Shown here piece by piece: positions 16,506-26,441 of a stretch of 59,597 nt of DNA; position 1 is the first letter of the stretch, and every line of letters begins with the position of its first letter. The DNA comes from Chthoniobacterales bacterium (lineage in GTDB: Bacteria; Verrucomicrobiota; Verrucomicrobiia; Chthoniobacterales; UBA10450): positions 1 through 59,597 of the forward strand of contig JACDGS010000024.1 of NCBI GenBank assembly GCA_013821455.1, in the 5' to 3' direction. The position numbers and the translations under genes are program-made. The notes under the pieces are model-generated. The model searched no databases. It was not told the origin of the DNA and worked only from the letters and a program-made list of their open reading frames with translations.

Positions 16506-17756
16506 ATGAACGCCGAGTTTATCGCCATGCTGGATTACCTGGAACGGGAGCGCGGAATCAAACGCGAAATCCTGATCGAGGCGGTCTCGAACGCCCTCCT
16601 CTCGGCGTCGAAAAAGAGCGTTAGTGCTTCGCGCGATTTGCACATCGAGATCGATCCGAAGACGGGCGAAATCCGTGCGCTCGCAAACTTGCTCGTGGTC
16701 GATCGCGTGACCAATCCCGCGGACGAAATCTCCCTCGATAAAGCGCGCCGCACCAAAGCCGATGCGGCGGTGGGTGAAGAGATGGAGGTGGAAGTGACTC
16801 CGAAAAACTTCGGCCGCATCGCCGCGCAGACGGCGAAGCAGGCCATGATGCAGCGCATCCGCCAGGTCGAGAAGGAAATGATCTACGAGGAGTTCAAGGA
16901 TCGCGCGGGCGAGATTGTCAGCGGAACGGTCCGGCGTTTCGATCGCTCGGACGTCATTCTCGATCTCGGAAAATTTGAGGCGATCATGCCGCAACGCGAG
17001 CGCGTCGTGGTCGAAGATTACAACATCGGCGATCGTCTGCGCGCCTACGTGGTCGCGGTCGAGAATGGCATTCGCGGTCCGGAGATTATCATTTCACGGA
17101 GCCATCCCAATTTCGTTAGGCGACTTTTTGAATTGGAAGTGAGTGAGATTGCCGACGGCACGGTGGAGATCCGCGGCATCGCGCGCGAAGCCGGTTATCG
17201 CACGAAGATCGCCGTTTTTAGCGACAATCCGAAAGTCGATCCGGTTGGTGCTTGCGTCGGTATGCGTGGGTCGCGGGTGAAAAACATCGTTAGGGAATTG
17301 AACAACGAGAAGGTCGATATCATCCGCTGGAGCTCCGACCCGAAGGACTTTGTCCTCGAAGCGCTCAAGCCCGCGAAGGTAAAGAACCTCGTCTTCGACC
17401 TGGAGAAAAAGAGCGCCACCATTTCCGTCGATGAAGACCAACTCTCGCTCGCCATCGGCAAGAAAGGCCAAAACGCGCGCCTAACGAGTCGCCTGACCGG
17501 TTGGGAAATTAACATCGAGAAGGAAGCGCCGAGCACGAGCGCGGTGGAGCAGAAAGTGGCCCACGCGGCGCAGTCGCTCGCCAGCGCGCTGCCGATCACG
17601 GACGAGCAGGCGATGACGCTGGTGAAGACCGGCTTTACGAATCTGGAAGGTTTGCAGGATGCCGAGATGCAGGACCTGATCGACATCCTCAGCGTGGACG
17701 AAGCAAAGGCGCGCGATATTTACGAAGCCGTGCACAAACACGCTGCGGCCACTTGA
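16506..17756 (+). CDS. nusA: transcription termination/antitermination factor NusA
   Basis: 416 residues from ATG 16506 (MNAEFIAMLDYLERERGIKR). NusA N-domain 1-125, S1 domain about 130-200 (GEIVSGTVRRFDRSDVILDL), KH domains about 205-345 (DPVGACVGMRGSRVKNIVRE and LAIGKKGQNARLTSRLTGWE), and a short C-terminal helical repeat (TGFTNLEGLQDAEMQDLIDI). It binds RNA polymerase and controls pausing and termination. First gene of the nusA-infB-rbfA-nrnA-truB-ribF cluster; rimP, usually before nusA, is missing here. Confidence 0.97.
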   Translation: MNAEFIAMLDYLERERGIKREILIEAVSNALLSASKKSVSASRDLHIEIDPKTGEIRALANLLVVDRVTNPADEISLDKARRTKADAAVGEEMEVEVTPKNFGRIAAQTAKQAMMQRIRQVEKEMIYEEFKDRAGEIVSGTVRRFDRSDVILDLGKFEAIMPQRERVVVEDYNIGDRLRAYVVAVENGIRGPEIIISRSHPNFVRRLFELEVSEIADGTVEIRGIAREAGYRTKIAVFSDNPKVDPVGACVGMRGSRVKNIVRELNNEKVDIIRWSSDPKDFVLEALKPAKVKNLVFDLEKKSATISVDEDQLSLAIGKKGQNARLTSRLTGWEINIEKEAPSTSAVEQKVAHAAQSLASALPITDEQAMTLVKTGFTNLEGLQDAEMQDLIDILSVDEAKARDIYEAVHKHAAAT

Positions 17757-17803
17757 AATGGCTGCGCGCTAACTGCTCACGGCCATGAGCAAAAAACATT
17801 TTC

Positions 17804-20218
17804 ATGCCCACAAAAACGACGACCAAAACCACGGCGCGCAAGGCGCCTGCGCGCAAGGCGGCCGCACCGGCCGCCGCTGCGAAGTCGTCGCCTGCCGCGC
17901 GCGCGGCTGCTAAGCCCGCGAAGACGGCCAAAACCTCCAAAAGCAAAACTCAGGAAACTGTGTCTTCCGCTTTGCCAGTCACCGAAACCGCGCCCAAGCC
18001 CGCGCCGGCGGTAGCGACTCCTCCTTCCGCCGCACCGAAAAAGGCCGTGCCTCCTGTGAAACCGATGATGGTTAAATCAGAGGCAGTGAAGCCCGTGGTG
18101 CCGGCGACTCGCTCGGCCTTTGCACCCATCACTGGACGCAAACCCGCGGAGCCTAAGACAACCAGTCAGACCCAACCGCCCGCAGTAGAAAAGCCGGCGA
18201 GCGAAACAAGCGCGAAGCCGATGGCCGAAGCGGTCTCACTCATCGATCCGCGAACTCCGAAGCCGAAGCGGGCCGCGTCCGACACGGCAACGAAGAATTC
18301 GTTTCTCCCACCGATCTCGAAGATTCGCGAGGCGCACGTGGCCGCGCCCGAGCCGGTTGTTCTCGCAACCGCCGAGGCCACCGCGCCTGCGGTCGCCGCC
18401 TCGAGCAGCAACGGGGAAGCTGAAATTGCCGAGGACGGACGGCCGATCATTCACATTAAACCGCCGATCGTCGTCAAAGATCTGGCCACGCAGCTCGGAG
18501 TGAAAAATTTCCAGCTCATCAAAGAGCTGATGGACGACTTCAATATTTTCGCGAACCCCAACCTGACGGTCGAACCCGAGGTCGCGAGCAAAATTTGCGA
18601 TAAGCACGGCTTCGTTTTCGAAATGGAGCGCCGCGAAAAAGGCGGCGGTGTTCATAAGCAGGTCGAGGTCGTCGTCGCGCCTCCGCCTCCGGTCATCGAG
18701 AAAGAGGAAGAGCTGAAGCTGCGCGGCCCGATCATCACTTTTATGGGCCATGTCGATCACGGCAAGACGTCGCTCATGGACGCGATCCGCAAGACGCGCG
18801 TCGCGGCGGGCGAAGCCGGCGGCATTACGCAGCACATCGGCGCCTACACGGTCAATTATAAAGGGACGCGGATCACTTTTCTCGACACGCCAGGTCACGC
18901 GGCTTTCACCGCGATGCGCGCACGCGGCGCAAATGTAACAGACATTGTTGTCCTTGTGGTCGCGGCCGATGACGGCCTCATGCCGCAGACGATCGAAGCG
19001 ATCAACCACGCCAAAGCTGCGCCGCATGTGAAGATCATGGTCGCGGTCAACAAGATGGATTTGCCCGGCGCGAATCTCGATCGGGTGAAACAACAACTCC
19101 AAGAGCGCGATCTCACACCGGAGGATTGGGGTGGCGAAACAATCGTTGTGCCGGTTTCCGCTACGAAAGGCACGGGTGTTGATCAGTTGCTCGAAAACAT
19201 GGCGGTGCAAGCCGAGGTCATGGAGTTAAAAGCTTCGCCCACCGCCACTCCGCGCGGCACCGTGATCGAAGCGCAAGTCGAACCCGGCCGCGGACCGACC
19301 GCGACCGTCATCGTGCAGATGGGCACACTGAAAGTGGGCGAGCCATTTATCTGCGGGGATTACGGCGGCAAGATCAAATCCCTCGTTGATGATCACGGCA
19401 AACCGATCAAGTCCGCCGGTCCCTCGACGCCGACGAAGGTTTTAGGTTTCACTGGTTTGCCTAACGCCGGCGACGAATTCCTCGTCATGGAGTCGGAGAA
19501 ATCCGCCAAGACGCTGAGCGAAGAGCGACTGGCGGCGAAACGCACCGAGAAGTTGAGCATGCCGCAACGCGCCACCCTCGAGAGCCTGCTCGAAGCGGCC
19601 GATGGCAAAAAAGTCCTGCGTTTGATTTTGAAGTGCGATGCGCAGGGTTCGCTCGAAGCGCTCATCGCGTCGTTAGGCCAAATCGAGAGCAAGAAAATCG
19701 ATCTCGAAATGATCCACGCCGGGGTTGGTCCGATTTCCGAGTCGGACATTCTGCTCGCGAGCGCGTCCAACGCCGTCGTCGTCGGCTTCAACATCAAAGT
19801 CGAGAGCAACGCCGTCGCCGCTGCAAAACACGAAGGCGTGCAGGTGAAACTTTACAGCATCATCTACGAACTCATCGACCAGATGAAGGAAGCGATGGCC
19901 GGCATGCTCGATCCGGAGCATCGCGAATCCGTCATCGGTCACGCCGAAGTGAAGCAGGTCTTCCAGTTGAGCCGCGGTATCGTCGCCGGCTGTCTCGTCA
20001 CGGATGGGCGCATCAGCCGCACCGCGCGTGCGCGTGTCTTGCGTCGCCGCCAGCCGGTTTACGATGGCGGCCTCTCGACGTTGCGACGTTTCCAGGACGA
20101 CGTAAAAGAAGTCCGCGTCGGACTGGAGTGCGGCATTAAGCTGGGAGATTTCACCGAGTATCAAGTCGGCGACATCATCGAGTGCTACCAGCTCGAACAG
20201 GTGGCGCAGAAGCTGTAG
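17804..20218 (+). CDS. infB: translation initiation factor IF-2
   Basis: 804 residues. A long Ala/Lys/Pro-rich N-terminal region (1-215) precedes the conserved part. G-domain motifs: GHVDHGKTS (about 315), [29 protein letters not shown], and SATKGTGVD. Domains II, III and IV follow, the last with the RGIVAGC and GLECGIKL blocks. It is the GTPase that places initiator tRNA on the 30S subunit. It begins 47 bp after nusA; the start is [10 protein letters not shown] at 17804. One CCTAACGA word (minus orientation) lies in domain III. Confidence 0.97.
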   Translation: MPTKTTTKTTARKAPARKAAAPAAAAKSSPAARAAAKPAKTAKTSKSKTQETVSSALPVTETAPKPAPAVATPPSAAPKKAVPPVKPMMVKSEAVKPVVPATRSAFAPITGRKPAEPKTTSQTQPPAVEKPASETSAKPMAEAVSLIDPRTPKPKRAASDTATKNSFLPPISKIREAHVAAPEPVVLATAEATAPAVAASSSNGEAEIAEDGRPIIHIKPPIVVKDLATQLGVKNFQLIKELMDDFNIFANPNLTVEPEVASKICDKHGFVFEMERREKGGGVHKQVEVVVAPPPPVIEKEEELKLRGPIITFMGHVDHGKTSLMDAIRKTRVAAGEAGGITQHIGAYTVNYKGTRITFLDTPGHAAFTAMRARGANVTDIVVLVVAADDGLMPQTIEAINHAKAAPHVKIMVAVNKMDLPGANLDRVKQQLQERDLTPEDWGGETIVVPVSATKGTGVDQLLENMAVQAEVMELKASPTATPRGTVIEAQVEPGRGPTATVIVQMGTLKVGEPFICGDYGGKIKSLVDDHGKPIKSAGPSTPTKVLGFTGLPNAGDEFLVMESEKSAKTLSEERLAAKRTEKLSMPQRATLESLLEAADGKKVLRLILKCDAQGSLEALIASLGQIESKKIDLEMIHAGVGPISESDILLASASNAVVVGFNIKVESNAVAAAKHEGVQVKLYSIIYELIDQMKEAMAGMLDPEHRESVIGHAEVKQVFQLSRGIVAGCLVTDGRISRTARARVLRRRQPVYDGGLSTLRRFQDDVKEVRVGLECGIKLGDFTEYQVGDIIECYQLEQVAQKL

Positions 20219-20269
20219 GGCACGCTTCCAGCTTGCCTAACGACGCTGGTGCGAGCGCCGTCCATTTCT

Positions 20270-20626
20270 ATGAAACATCGATTGCTCCGTGTGAACGAAT
20301 TACTGAAGCGAGAGCTGAGCGCTCTTCTAGTGCGCGAAATGTCGTTCGAAAACCTGCTCGTCACCGTGAATCAGGTGGACGTCACGCCCGATCTGAAATC
20401 GGCCCACGTTTACATCAGCGTCCTCGGCTCGCTGGGGCGCAAAGAAGTCCTCCCGAAGCTGGAAGCGAATCGCGCCGCCTTGCAGTCTGCGCTGTCGAAA
20501 CACGTCGTCCTCAAATACACGCCGCACCTCGTTTTCCATCTCGATGATTCGATCGAGCGCGGCTCGCGCGTCCTCAAGATTTTGCAGGAAATAGAACCTT
20601 CTCCCGTCACCGAGCCTAACGAATGA
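20270..20626 (+). CDS. rbfA: ribosome-binding factor A
   Basis: 118 residues from ATG 20270 (MKHRLLRVNELLKRELSALL). Family features: the KH-like core with VTVNQVDVTPDLKSAHVYIS and the C-terminal TPHLVFHLDDSIERGSRV. It helps mature the 30S subunit. Its last codons are CCT AAC GAA TGA, so the window-wide motif encodes PNE at the C-terminus, and the TGA overlaps the ATG of the next gene by 4 bp (translational coupling). Confidence 0.95.
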   Translation: MKHRLLRVNELLKRELSALLVREMSFENLLVTVNQVDVTPDLKSAHVYISVLGSLGRKEVLPKLEANRAALQSALSKHVVLKYTPHLVFHLDDSIERGSRVLKILQEIEPSPVTEPNE

Positions 20627-21636
20627 ACACCACCGTCGAACCACCCCAAGTCAGCCTAACGAATTCAACTTTCGCCGAAATCGCCGCCGTCCTGCGCGCG
20701 CACGAATCTTTCGTCGTCCTCAGCCATGTGCGGCCCGACGGCGACGCGCTCGGGAGTCAGATCGCGATGGGGCTCGCGCTGCAACAGCTCGGAAAAAAAG
20801 TGAAAGTCTGGAACGAGGAAGGTCTGCTCGAGAAATTTTCCTTCCTGCCCGGCGGCGAGCTTGTGACTCTGCCGCCTAACGAGCCGGAAGATTTCGACGT
20901 CGTCGTCGCGCTCGACACCGCGACGCGTCAGCGGCTCGGTGACAACGTCCTCGCCGCCGTCGGCGAAGCAAAAGTTTGGATCAACATCGATCATCACCCA
21001 AGCAATCCGCGTTACGGCGATCTCGTGCATATCGATTCGATCGCGCCGGCGACGGGGCAGATTTTATTCGAGTTTCTGCAAAGCCAGGACCTGCCGCTCG
21101 ATGAAGCGATTGCCGAAAATCTTTTCGCTGCCATTTCCACCGACACCGGCTCGTTCCAATATCCGAACACGACCGACCGCACCTTCGAGATTGCGGCCGA
21201 TATTCTGCGTTGCGGCATCAAGGTCGGCGAGCTGAGCCAGAGACTTTACGAGAGTTATCCGCGCCGCCGCATCGAGCTGCTGCGCGTGCTTCTCGATCAC
21301 ATGCGTTTCGACGCCGATGGCAAGGTCGCGAGCTTTAGCCTGCCGCTCGCGATGGCGAATGAGCTGGGCGTCATCCCTGAGGATAACGAAGGATTGATCG
21401 ATCATCTCCGAGCGATCCAAGGCGTGATCATCGCGATCTTTTTCGAGGAACTCGAAGACGGCAAAGTGCGTGTGAGCATGCGCTCGAAAGATGAGCGCGC
21501 CGACGTTTGCGAAATCTGCAAATCCTTCAAAGGCGGCGGCCACAAACTCGCCGCGGGCGCGCGGATGACCGGCAGCCTCGACGATGCGGTCCGACGAGTC
21601 ATCGCCGCCGCGGTCGAAGCGGTGAACCCGCTCTAA
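20623..21636 (+). CDS. DHH-family phosphoesterase (NrnA-like oligoribonuclease / pAp phosphatase)
   Basis: 337 residues. DHH domain motifs: SHVRPDGDALGSQIAMGLAL (motif I), VVALDTATRQRLGD (II), NIDHHPSN (III, the DHH), and SIAPATGQILFEFL with AAISTDTGSFQYPNT (IV). The C-terminal DHHA1 part ends in GGGHKLAAGARMTG. It would degrade short RNA fragments and 3'-phosphoadenosine 5'-phosphate. Starts inside rbfA (4-bp overlap). Three motif copies lie at or near its 5' end (20614, 20654, 20874). Confidence 0.9.
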   Translation: MNTTVEPPQVSLTNSTFAEIAAVLRAHESFVVLSHVRPDGDALGSQIAMGLALQQLGKKVKVWNEEGLLEKFSFLPGGELVTLPPNEPEDFDVVVALDTATRQRLGDNVLAAVGEAKVWINIDHHPSNPRYGDLVHIDSIAPATGQILFEFLQSQDLPLDEAIAENLFAAISTDTGSFQYPNTTDRTFEIAADILRCGIKVGELSQRLYESYPRRRIELLRVLLDHMRFDADGKVASFSLPLAMANELGVIPEDNEGLIDHLRAIQGVIIAIFFEELEDGKVRVSMRSKDERADVCEICKSFKGGGHKLAAGARMTGSLDDAVRRVIAAAVEAVNPL

Positions 21637-21772
21637 TGTCATGCCGAGCGAAGCCGAAGGCGCAGACGAGGGATCCCGCGGAACAACCGAAAAGCGCGCT
21701 CGCTATTAATCGAAAACTTCACAGAAGACCGACGGGATCCTTCGACTGCGCTACGCTCCGCTCAGGATGACA
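21637..21772. repeat. GTCATCC palindromic element B
   Basis: TGTCATGCCGAGCGAAGCCG at the left, CGCTCCGCTCAGGATGACA at the right, with inner complementary arms around GGGATCCC...GGGATCC. It begins directly after the TAA of the DHH gene and ends 20 bp before truB, inside an otherwise tight operon. Confidence 0.85.
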
Positions 21773-21792
21773 AAGTTTTTGAGCCGCTACCC

Positions 21793-22515
21793 ATGTCCCT
21801 AACTGCCACACCCGACGGCGTGCTGCTCGTCGATAAAGCCGGCGGGATGACTTCCCATGACGTCGTCGCGCTCGTTAGGCGACAACTGCAAATCAAGAAA
21901 GTCGGGCATTGCGGAACGCTGGACCCAATCGCCACCGGTCTCCTCATTCTCACCCTCGGCCGCGGCACGAAAATCCAGGACCTGATCATGAGCGAGGACA
22001 AGGAATACGTTGGCACCTTGTCGTTAGGCGCCACGACCGACACGCAGGATCGTGCCGGGCGAATCGTTGAGGAACGTCCCGTGCCTGATCTTTCGGAGGA
22101 GGAAATCACTGCGGCTTTCGAGAAATTTTGCGGCGATTTCTATCAGATGCCGCCCATGGTTTCCGCGATCAAACAAGGCGGCGTCCCACTCTACAAACTG
22201 GCGCGCCAAGGGAAAACCGTGGTGCGCGATGCGCGACTCGTGCACGTTTATCGCTACAGCATCGATCGCGTTGCGCTGCCGGAGATCGACTTCACGGTCC
22301 TCTGCAGTAAGGGCTTTTATGTTCGCACCTATGCGCACGACATAGGCAATGAGCTGGGCTGCGGCGCGCATTTGAAGGAGCTGCGCCGCACGCGCTCCGG
22401 CCGTTTCGATCTCACGCGGGCGGTTACGGTCGAGGAAATCAAAACCGCGCCGCCGGTCGATATCCTCGGAAAAATTCTCACCCTGCCGGAAGTATCGCGG
22501 ATGCGCGGGGCCTAA
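21793..22515 (+). CDS. truB: tRNA pseudouridine-55 synthase
   Basis: 240 residues. Start MSLTATPDGVLLVDKAGGMT; catalytic block KVGHCGTLDPIATGLLIL with the essential Asp in LDP; YVGTLSLGATTDTQD; GKTVVRDAR; FYVRTYAHDIG; and LRRTRSGRFDLTRAV. It converts U55 in the T-loop of tRNAs. The gene ends GGG GCC TAA CGA, so the motif supplies the stop codon. Standard place in the infB-rbfA-truB-ribF cluster. Confidence 0.96.
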   Translation: MSLTATPDGVLLVDKAGGMTSHDVVALVRRQLQIKKVGHCGTLDPIATGLLILTLGRGTKIQDLIMSEDKEYVGTLSLGATTDTQDRAGRIVEERPVPDLSEEEITAAFEKFCGDFYQMPPMVSAIKQGGVPLYKLARQGKTVVRDARLVHVYRYSIDRVALPEIDFTVLCSKGFYVRTYAHDIGNELGCGAHLKELRRTRSGRFDLTRAVTVEEIKTAPPVDILGKILTLPEVSRMRGA

Positions 22516-22571
22516 CGAAGCTCACATCGCCTAACGAGTCCAACAACCTCCGCGATTTGGTGTGCGCGCAA

Positions 22572-22715
22572 TGTCATCCCGAGCGAAGCGAAGCGCAGTC
22601 GAGGGATCCGGCAGAGCTTCCGTAAAGAAAAACCACAAAATCGTCAGAGGCACGCGCGCGTGCGCCACACCCGCCCGCCGATCCCTCGGCTCCACTTCGT
22701 TTCGTTCGGGATGAC
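22572..22715. repeat. GTCATCC palindromic element C
   Basis: TGTCATCCCGAGCGAAGCGA at the left and CGTTCGGGATGACG at the right, with inner GTCGAGGGATCCGG / GATCCCTCGGC arms. It fills most of the truB-ribF gap. Confidence 0.85.
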
Positions 22716-22752
22716 GGTTGCGTAACCTCGTCTCCAATCTCACGCTCCTTCG

Positions 22753-23670
22753 ATGCGCATCCTGCAATCCATCCCGGAGCTGGCGCAAATTCCGGGTCCG
22801 CTCTTTCTCGCGATCGGTGTTTTCGACGGCGTTCACCTCGGACATCAAGCGGTCATCTCCACCGCGGCGCGCGATGCCGCCAACGATCGCGGGACTGCAG
22901 TGGTCGTGACCTTCGATCCGCATCCGGCAAAAGTCCTGCAACCGCAAAACAGCAAACGACTCCTGACCGCAACCCAGCACAAAATCGAACTCATCCGCGC
23001 TCTCGGCGTGTCGCATCTGCTCGTGCTGAAATTCGATCGCGAATTTGCGGCGACTCCTCCGGAAGAGTTCGTTAGGCAATTGGCCGCGGCCGCGCGACCG
23101 CTGCGGGAAATTTGCGTTGGTCAGGAATGGTCCTTCGGCAAAAACCGCGCGGGCAACCTCGCACTTTTGCAAAAGCTCGGTGTCGAGCTGGACTTCCGCG
23201 TTGTCGGCGTTGACCCCGTAACTTCCGAGGGTGCGGTCGTGAGTAGTACCGCCATTCGGCAGGCGGTGGAAGCAGGCGAGCTCGCGGACGCGGCGCGCAT
23301 GTTAGGCCGCGAATACACGATTCTCGGCACCGTGGAAAGCGGCAGCCACATGGGCCGCAGTCTCGGTTTTCCGACGGCAAATCTCAGCGCGCACAGCGAG
23401 CAATATCCGCCTAACGGAGTTTATGCGGCGGAGGCGCGACTTGAAGGTAAGCGGCTGCGCGGGGTAGTTAATTTGGGTGTGCGTCCGACCGTCGCGGACG
23501 GCTCGCCGACGCGCGTGCTCGAGCTGCATCTCTTCGATTTCGACCGCGACATTTACGGCAGCGACATCGAAGTTCGCTTTATCCATTATCTGCGGCCGGA
23601 AAAGAAATTCGAAAACCTGGCCGCGTTACGCGCGCAGATCGCGCGGGACGTCGAAGCCGCGCGCGACTAA
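22753..23670 (+). CDS. ribF: bifunctional riboflavin kinase / FAD synthetase
   Basis: 305 residues. N-terminal adenylyltransferase: AIGVFDGVHLGHQAVI (HxGH-type), VVTFDPHPAKVL, EEFVRQL, VGQEWSFGKNRAGNLALL and SSTAIRQAV. C-terminal riboflavin kinase: GRSLGFPTANLSAHSEQYPP, GVYAAEARL, VVNLGVRPTV and ELHLFDFDRDIYGSDIEVRF. It makes FMN and FAD from riboflavin. Last gene of the translation cluster. Confidence 0.96.
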   Translation: MRILQSIPELAQIPGPLFLAIGVFDGVHLGHQAVISTAARDAANDRGTAVVVTFDPHPAKVLQPQNSKRLLTATQHKIELIRALGVSHLLVLKFDREFAATPPEEFVRQLAAAARPLREICVGQEWSFGKNRAGNLALLQKLGVELDFRVVGVDPVTSEGAVVSSTAIRQAVEAGELADAARMLGREYTILGTVESGSHMGRSLGFPTANLSAHSEQYPPNGVYAAEARLEGKRLRGVVNLGVRPTVADGSPTRVLELHLFDFDRDIYGSDIEVRFIHYLRPEKKFENLAALRAQIARDVEAARD

Positions 23671-23763
23671 TCGCACTCGTTAGGCAAAGCACCCCAACAC
23701 GCCGCTCGTTAGGCGATTCGGTGTCTTTTGAAGCCGGCGACGCGCCGGGGGATCGGCAGCACT

Positions 23764-24102
23764 TCAGCTGCGATCGCGAACCTGAAGATACGCCGCACTG
23801 GCCGCGCCGACCGTGACGACCACGGCGCAGAAAGTCGCCACCACGAAGAGGATCCAAAGCGGCATCGCGGCCAAAGTTTGCACCGCCGAGACAAGAAAAT
23901 GTCCGCCATCGGAAGCGAGGTAAGTAATGACACAAGCCAGCATCGTAATGCCGAGCAAAACAGCGCCCCGTAGCGAAGTCCGCGTCGTCCTGCGCGCCGG
24001 AACTTTCTGCATGAGCTGGGCGGTGAAGCCGGCATCGTCGATGTAAGCCGCTTCCTCACGCAACCGCGCGTCCAGCCAGTCTTCATGCAGCTCTTCGTCC
24101 AT
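23764..24102 (-). CDS. small membrane protein, probable partner of the ECF sigma factor
   Basis: 112 residues: a charged N-terminus (MDEELHEDWLDARLREEAAY), then two hydrophobic segments (GAVLLGITMLACVITYLA and PLWILFVVATFCAVVVTVGA) and a short tail. It starts 2 bp after the sigma-factor stop on the same strand. Position and one soluble plus two membrane parts suggest an anti-sigma-like regulator, though no zinc-binding HxxxCxxC motif is present. Function therefore inferred only from context. Confidence 0.7.
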   Translation of the reverse strand: MDEELHEDWLDARLREEAAYIDDAGFTAQLMQKVPARRTTRTSLRGAVLLGITMLACVITYLASDGGHFLVSAVQTLAAMPLWILFVVATFCAVVVTVGAASAAYLQVRDRS

Positions 24103-24104
24103 TG

Positions 24105-24641
24105 TTAGGCAGGTCCCCAGGCGGCGAGCGTTTTCTTCAATTTCTCCCGGCCCCGCAAGACATTCGTCTTTACGGTGCCGAGCGGAATATCGAGCACGCG
24201 CGCAGCTTCATCATGCGATAAGCCGTTTTGGCAGCAAAGCAAAATCGCGGAGCGCTCGTGGAGCGGCAGGAGTGAGAGCGCGTGCATGAGATCGTGTTTT
24301 AGTGCGGGATCTGTGACCTGCGGATCTTCCTGTGCTTCCAGCATCGTCTCGTCGATCCCGACCAGTTCTTTGCGTTTTCGCGCGTCTTCCCGAAAGCAGT
24401 TGTAAGCGATGCGGTAAAGCCAGGTGGAGAATTTCGCTTCGCCGCGAAAACTCGAGAGGTGCCGGTAAGCGCGCAGAAAAGTTTCCTGCGCGAGATCATC
24501 GGCCAGCGCGAGATCGTTACGCGTGAGCTGCCGCAGTAAACCGCGAATCGCCGACTGGTGATTGCGCACCAGTTCAGCGAAGGCGTGGTGGTCGTCATGG
24601 ACGAGGACGCGCGCGACGAGATCAGCATCGGTCAGTGGCAC
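24105..24641 (-). CDS. ECF-type RNA polymerase sigma factor
   Basis: 178 residues. Region 2: FAELVRNHQSAIRGLLRQLT, DLAQETFLRAYRHLSSFRGE then FSTWLYRIAYNCFREDARKR. Region 4: LPLHERSAILLCCQNGLSHD then EAARVLDIPLGTVKTNVLRG. It would direct RNA polymerase to stress or envelope promoters. Paired with the small membrane protein downstream, which could hold it inactive (inference). Confidence 0.93.
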   Translation of the reverse strand: MPLTDADLVARVLVHDDHHAFAELVRNHQSAIRGLLRQLTRNDLALADDLAQETFLRAYRHLSSFRGEAKFSTWLYRIAYNCFREDARKRKELVGIDETMLEAQEDPQVTDPALKHDLMHALSLLPLHERSAILLCCQNGLSHDEAARVLDIPLGTVKTNVLRGREKLKKTLAAWGPA

Positions 24642-24650
24642 GTGCCAAGG

Positions 24651-25391
24651 TTACACCGGTGGGGAAGGGGGAAGGGAAGGAGGTTCGTGACGCAGGTCGA
24701 GCCTCCAGAAGATGAGGTAGGCGACACCGATCAGAAACGGAAAGATGCCGAGGCTCCAGACACCGCCATCCCAGTCGCTGACAGCGCCGAAGAAAATCAT
24801 CGCGCCCACGCCCCAGAGCATCCACTTGATGCCGCGGCGCAGATCGGAGCGTTGCCTAACGACGGGCGGTGGATTGAGCAGCGACTCGGGCACGGGCTGA
24901 CCTTTTTCCACCATCATGCGCACGGTTTTATGCATCGCGCGGTTCCTGGAGAAGCTGAAGTAGAGGATCACCGCCACGATGAGCACCGGCATCCCGAAGA
25001 TGGCGAGGAAAACGATGAAAACGATCGGCACCGCGAGCCACGCGGCGTCGCCATCATCGCCATCGGCGCGGAAATGATGTTTGCCGGCGGTAAACTCGAA
25101 ATGCCGTCGGATTTTGCTCTCGATCATGTTGTCGATCGTGTCGTCCGCGTCTGGTGTGGCAGACGGAGTGGCGAGTGTCGCGGTTGGCGCGGGAGTGAAC
25201 GCCGGAGCCGGCGTGATCGCCGGTGTCGCAACTACCGGGGTGGGAATAGCGACCACGGGCGCAGCAGGCGTAGCGACTGGCGCCGCGGTTGCCTGAACGT
25301 TAGGCGCGAGAGTGGAGGCGGGCGTCTGCCCAAATGCGCCGATCGCACTGAGTAAGCAGAAGATTATACTGGCGGTGATTTTCATTTTCAT
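24651..25391 (-). CDS. DUF6249-like membrane protein with Ala/Pro/Thr-rich linker
   Basis: 246 residues from ATG 25389-25391 (MKMKITASIIFCLLSAIGAF), a signal peptide or first membrane segment. About 60 residues of Ala, Pro, Thr and Val repeats follow. The C-terminal part has AWLAVPIVFIVFLAIFGMPV, a basic cytoplasmic loop (SRNRAMHKTVRMMVEKGQPV, then PESLL) and two more membrane segments. The hydrophobic helix plus the VEKGQPVPE loop is typical of DUF6249 proteins, whose role is unknown. It ends 9 bp before the sigma-factor start, so these genes may be co-transcribed. Confidence 0.75.
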   Translation of the reverse strand: MKMKITASIIFCLLSAIGAFGQTPASTLAPNVQATAAPVATPAAPVVAIPTPVVATPAITPAPAFTPAPTATLATPSATPDADDTIDNMIESKIRRHFEFTAGKHHFRADGDDGDAAWLAVPIVFIVFLAIFGMPVLIVAVILYFSFSRNRAMHKTVRMMVEKGQPVPESLLNPPPVVRQRSDLRRGIKWMLWGVGAMIFFGAVSDWDGGVWSLGIFPFLIGVAYLIFWRLDLRHEPPSLPPSPPV

Positions 25392-25717
25392 CCTTTGCTC
25401 ATGGGATGCGGCGAGGGCGGCTTTTGGATTCAATTTTCGGCGAGAAAGTTGCCGGTTCAAAAATGGCGGCAAGCGAATTCCCGCCCGGATCCGCTTTTGA
25501 GATACTTCTCGAACGCGATGGCTTTGGCTTTGGAGCGAAACGAAATCGCCGTCTCTATGAGCCAGGGCCGGGACTTGCTGTATGCGTGCATCTCCCCGCG
25601 TTGTGCTTATCTAGCCTGTTAGCGAGGTGTTGTGTCGCTCCGGTGTAATGTTTCGATTGGTCTCCTTTGCTAGCCAGAATATACACGTAGAACATGGGAT
25701 GAGAGTCGGTGTTCTGG
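25392..25717. other. gene-free stretch before the tRNA
   Basis: I find no convincing gene. A plus-strand frame of 60-80 codons near 25406-25648 has no family features. The upstream promoter of the DUF6249 gene must be at its left end. Confidence 0.4.
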
Positions 25718-25836
25718 GGCTTGGCCTGCCAAGCCGTAGCCTTGGAGCGCCGGGATTACACGTGACCAGCCCGCCTGCGCTTCGCTCCGGCGTGGCGCTC
25801 CATCCACCGCTTTCCGCTGCGCTCCCAAGCGGAGGC
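25718..25836. repeat. cluster of small inverted repeats next to tRNA-Gly
   Basis: Three hairpins in a row: GGCTTGG/CCAAGCC (25718-25735), TGGAGCGCC/GGCGCTCCA with 9-bp arms (25743-25802) and CCGCTT/AAGCGG (about 25807-25832). On the minus strand they follow the tRNA directly, so one may serve as its transcription end; no T-run is present. Confidence 0.6.
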
Positions 25837-25911
<75 letters not shown>

Positions 25912-26024
25912 AGCCCGTCGGATTCGACGGACTGCTATAATCGCCAACGCCCCCGGGGGCGCAAGGCCAAATTGGCGGCGCGAAATCGCGCGTTTCCCCC
26001 GTCGCCGCGTGCTAGAATCGGTTC

Positions 26025-26441
26025 ATGTCCGTTCTTCACACCTCTGCCGGTGCGCTCCTCATCGCGCAGCTTTTCGTGGCCGCGTTTTTCGCGATTCTTT
26101 TTCTACAATCGGGTGTCGATAAGATTCTCGATCGCCGCGGTAACCTCGACTGGCTGACCGGACACTTCGCTAAAAGTCCGCTCGCCGGCATCGTGCCGCT
26201 CTTGCTCGGTGTGCTGACAGCGGTGGAACTAGCCGCCGGAATTCTCAGCGCGCTTGGCTTTTTCCTTTTGCTTGTGCGGCGCGATTCGTCGGTCGCGTTT
26301 TACGGCGCAGTCGTCTCGGGAATTGCGCTGCTCGCGCTCTTTTTCGGTCAGCGCATGGCCAAGGAGTATCCCGGTGCGGCATCGCTCGCGCCTTATCTTC
26401 TCATCGCGCTTTTCGCGATTCTTGCGCTCGGAGCGGCGTGA
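26025..26441 (+). CDS. DoxX-like membrane protein
   Basis: 138 residues with four hydrophobic helices: LIAQLFVAAFFAILFLQSGV, IVPLLLGVLTAVELAAGILS, AFYGAVVSGIALLALFFGQR and LAPYLLIALFAILALGA. The opening FLQSGVDKILDRRGNLDWLTG is typical of DoxX-family proteins, small quinone-linked or electron-transfer membrane proteins of unclear function. Its stop overlaps the GTG of the next gene by 4 bp, so the two are coupled. Confidence 0.75.
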   Translation: MSVLHTSAGALLIAQLFVAAFFAILFLQSGVDKILDRRGNLDWLTGHFAKSPLAGIVPLLLGVLTAVELAAGILSALGFFLLLVRRDSSVAFYGAVVSGIALLALFFGQRMAKEYPGAASLAPYLLIALFAILALGAA

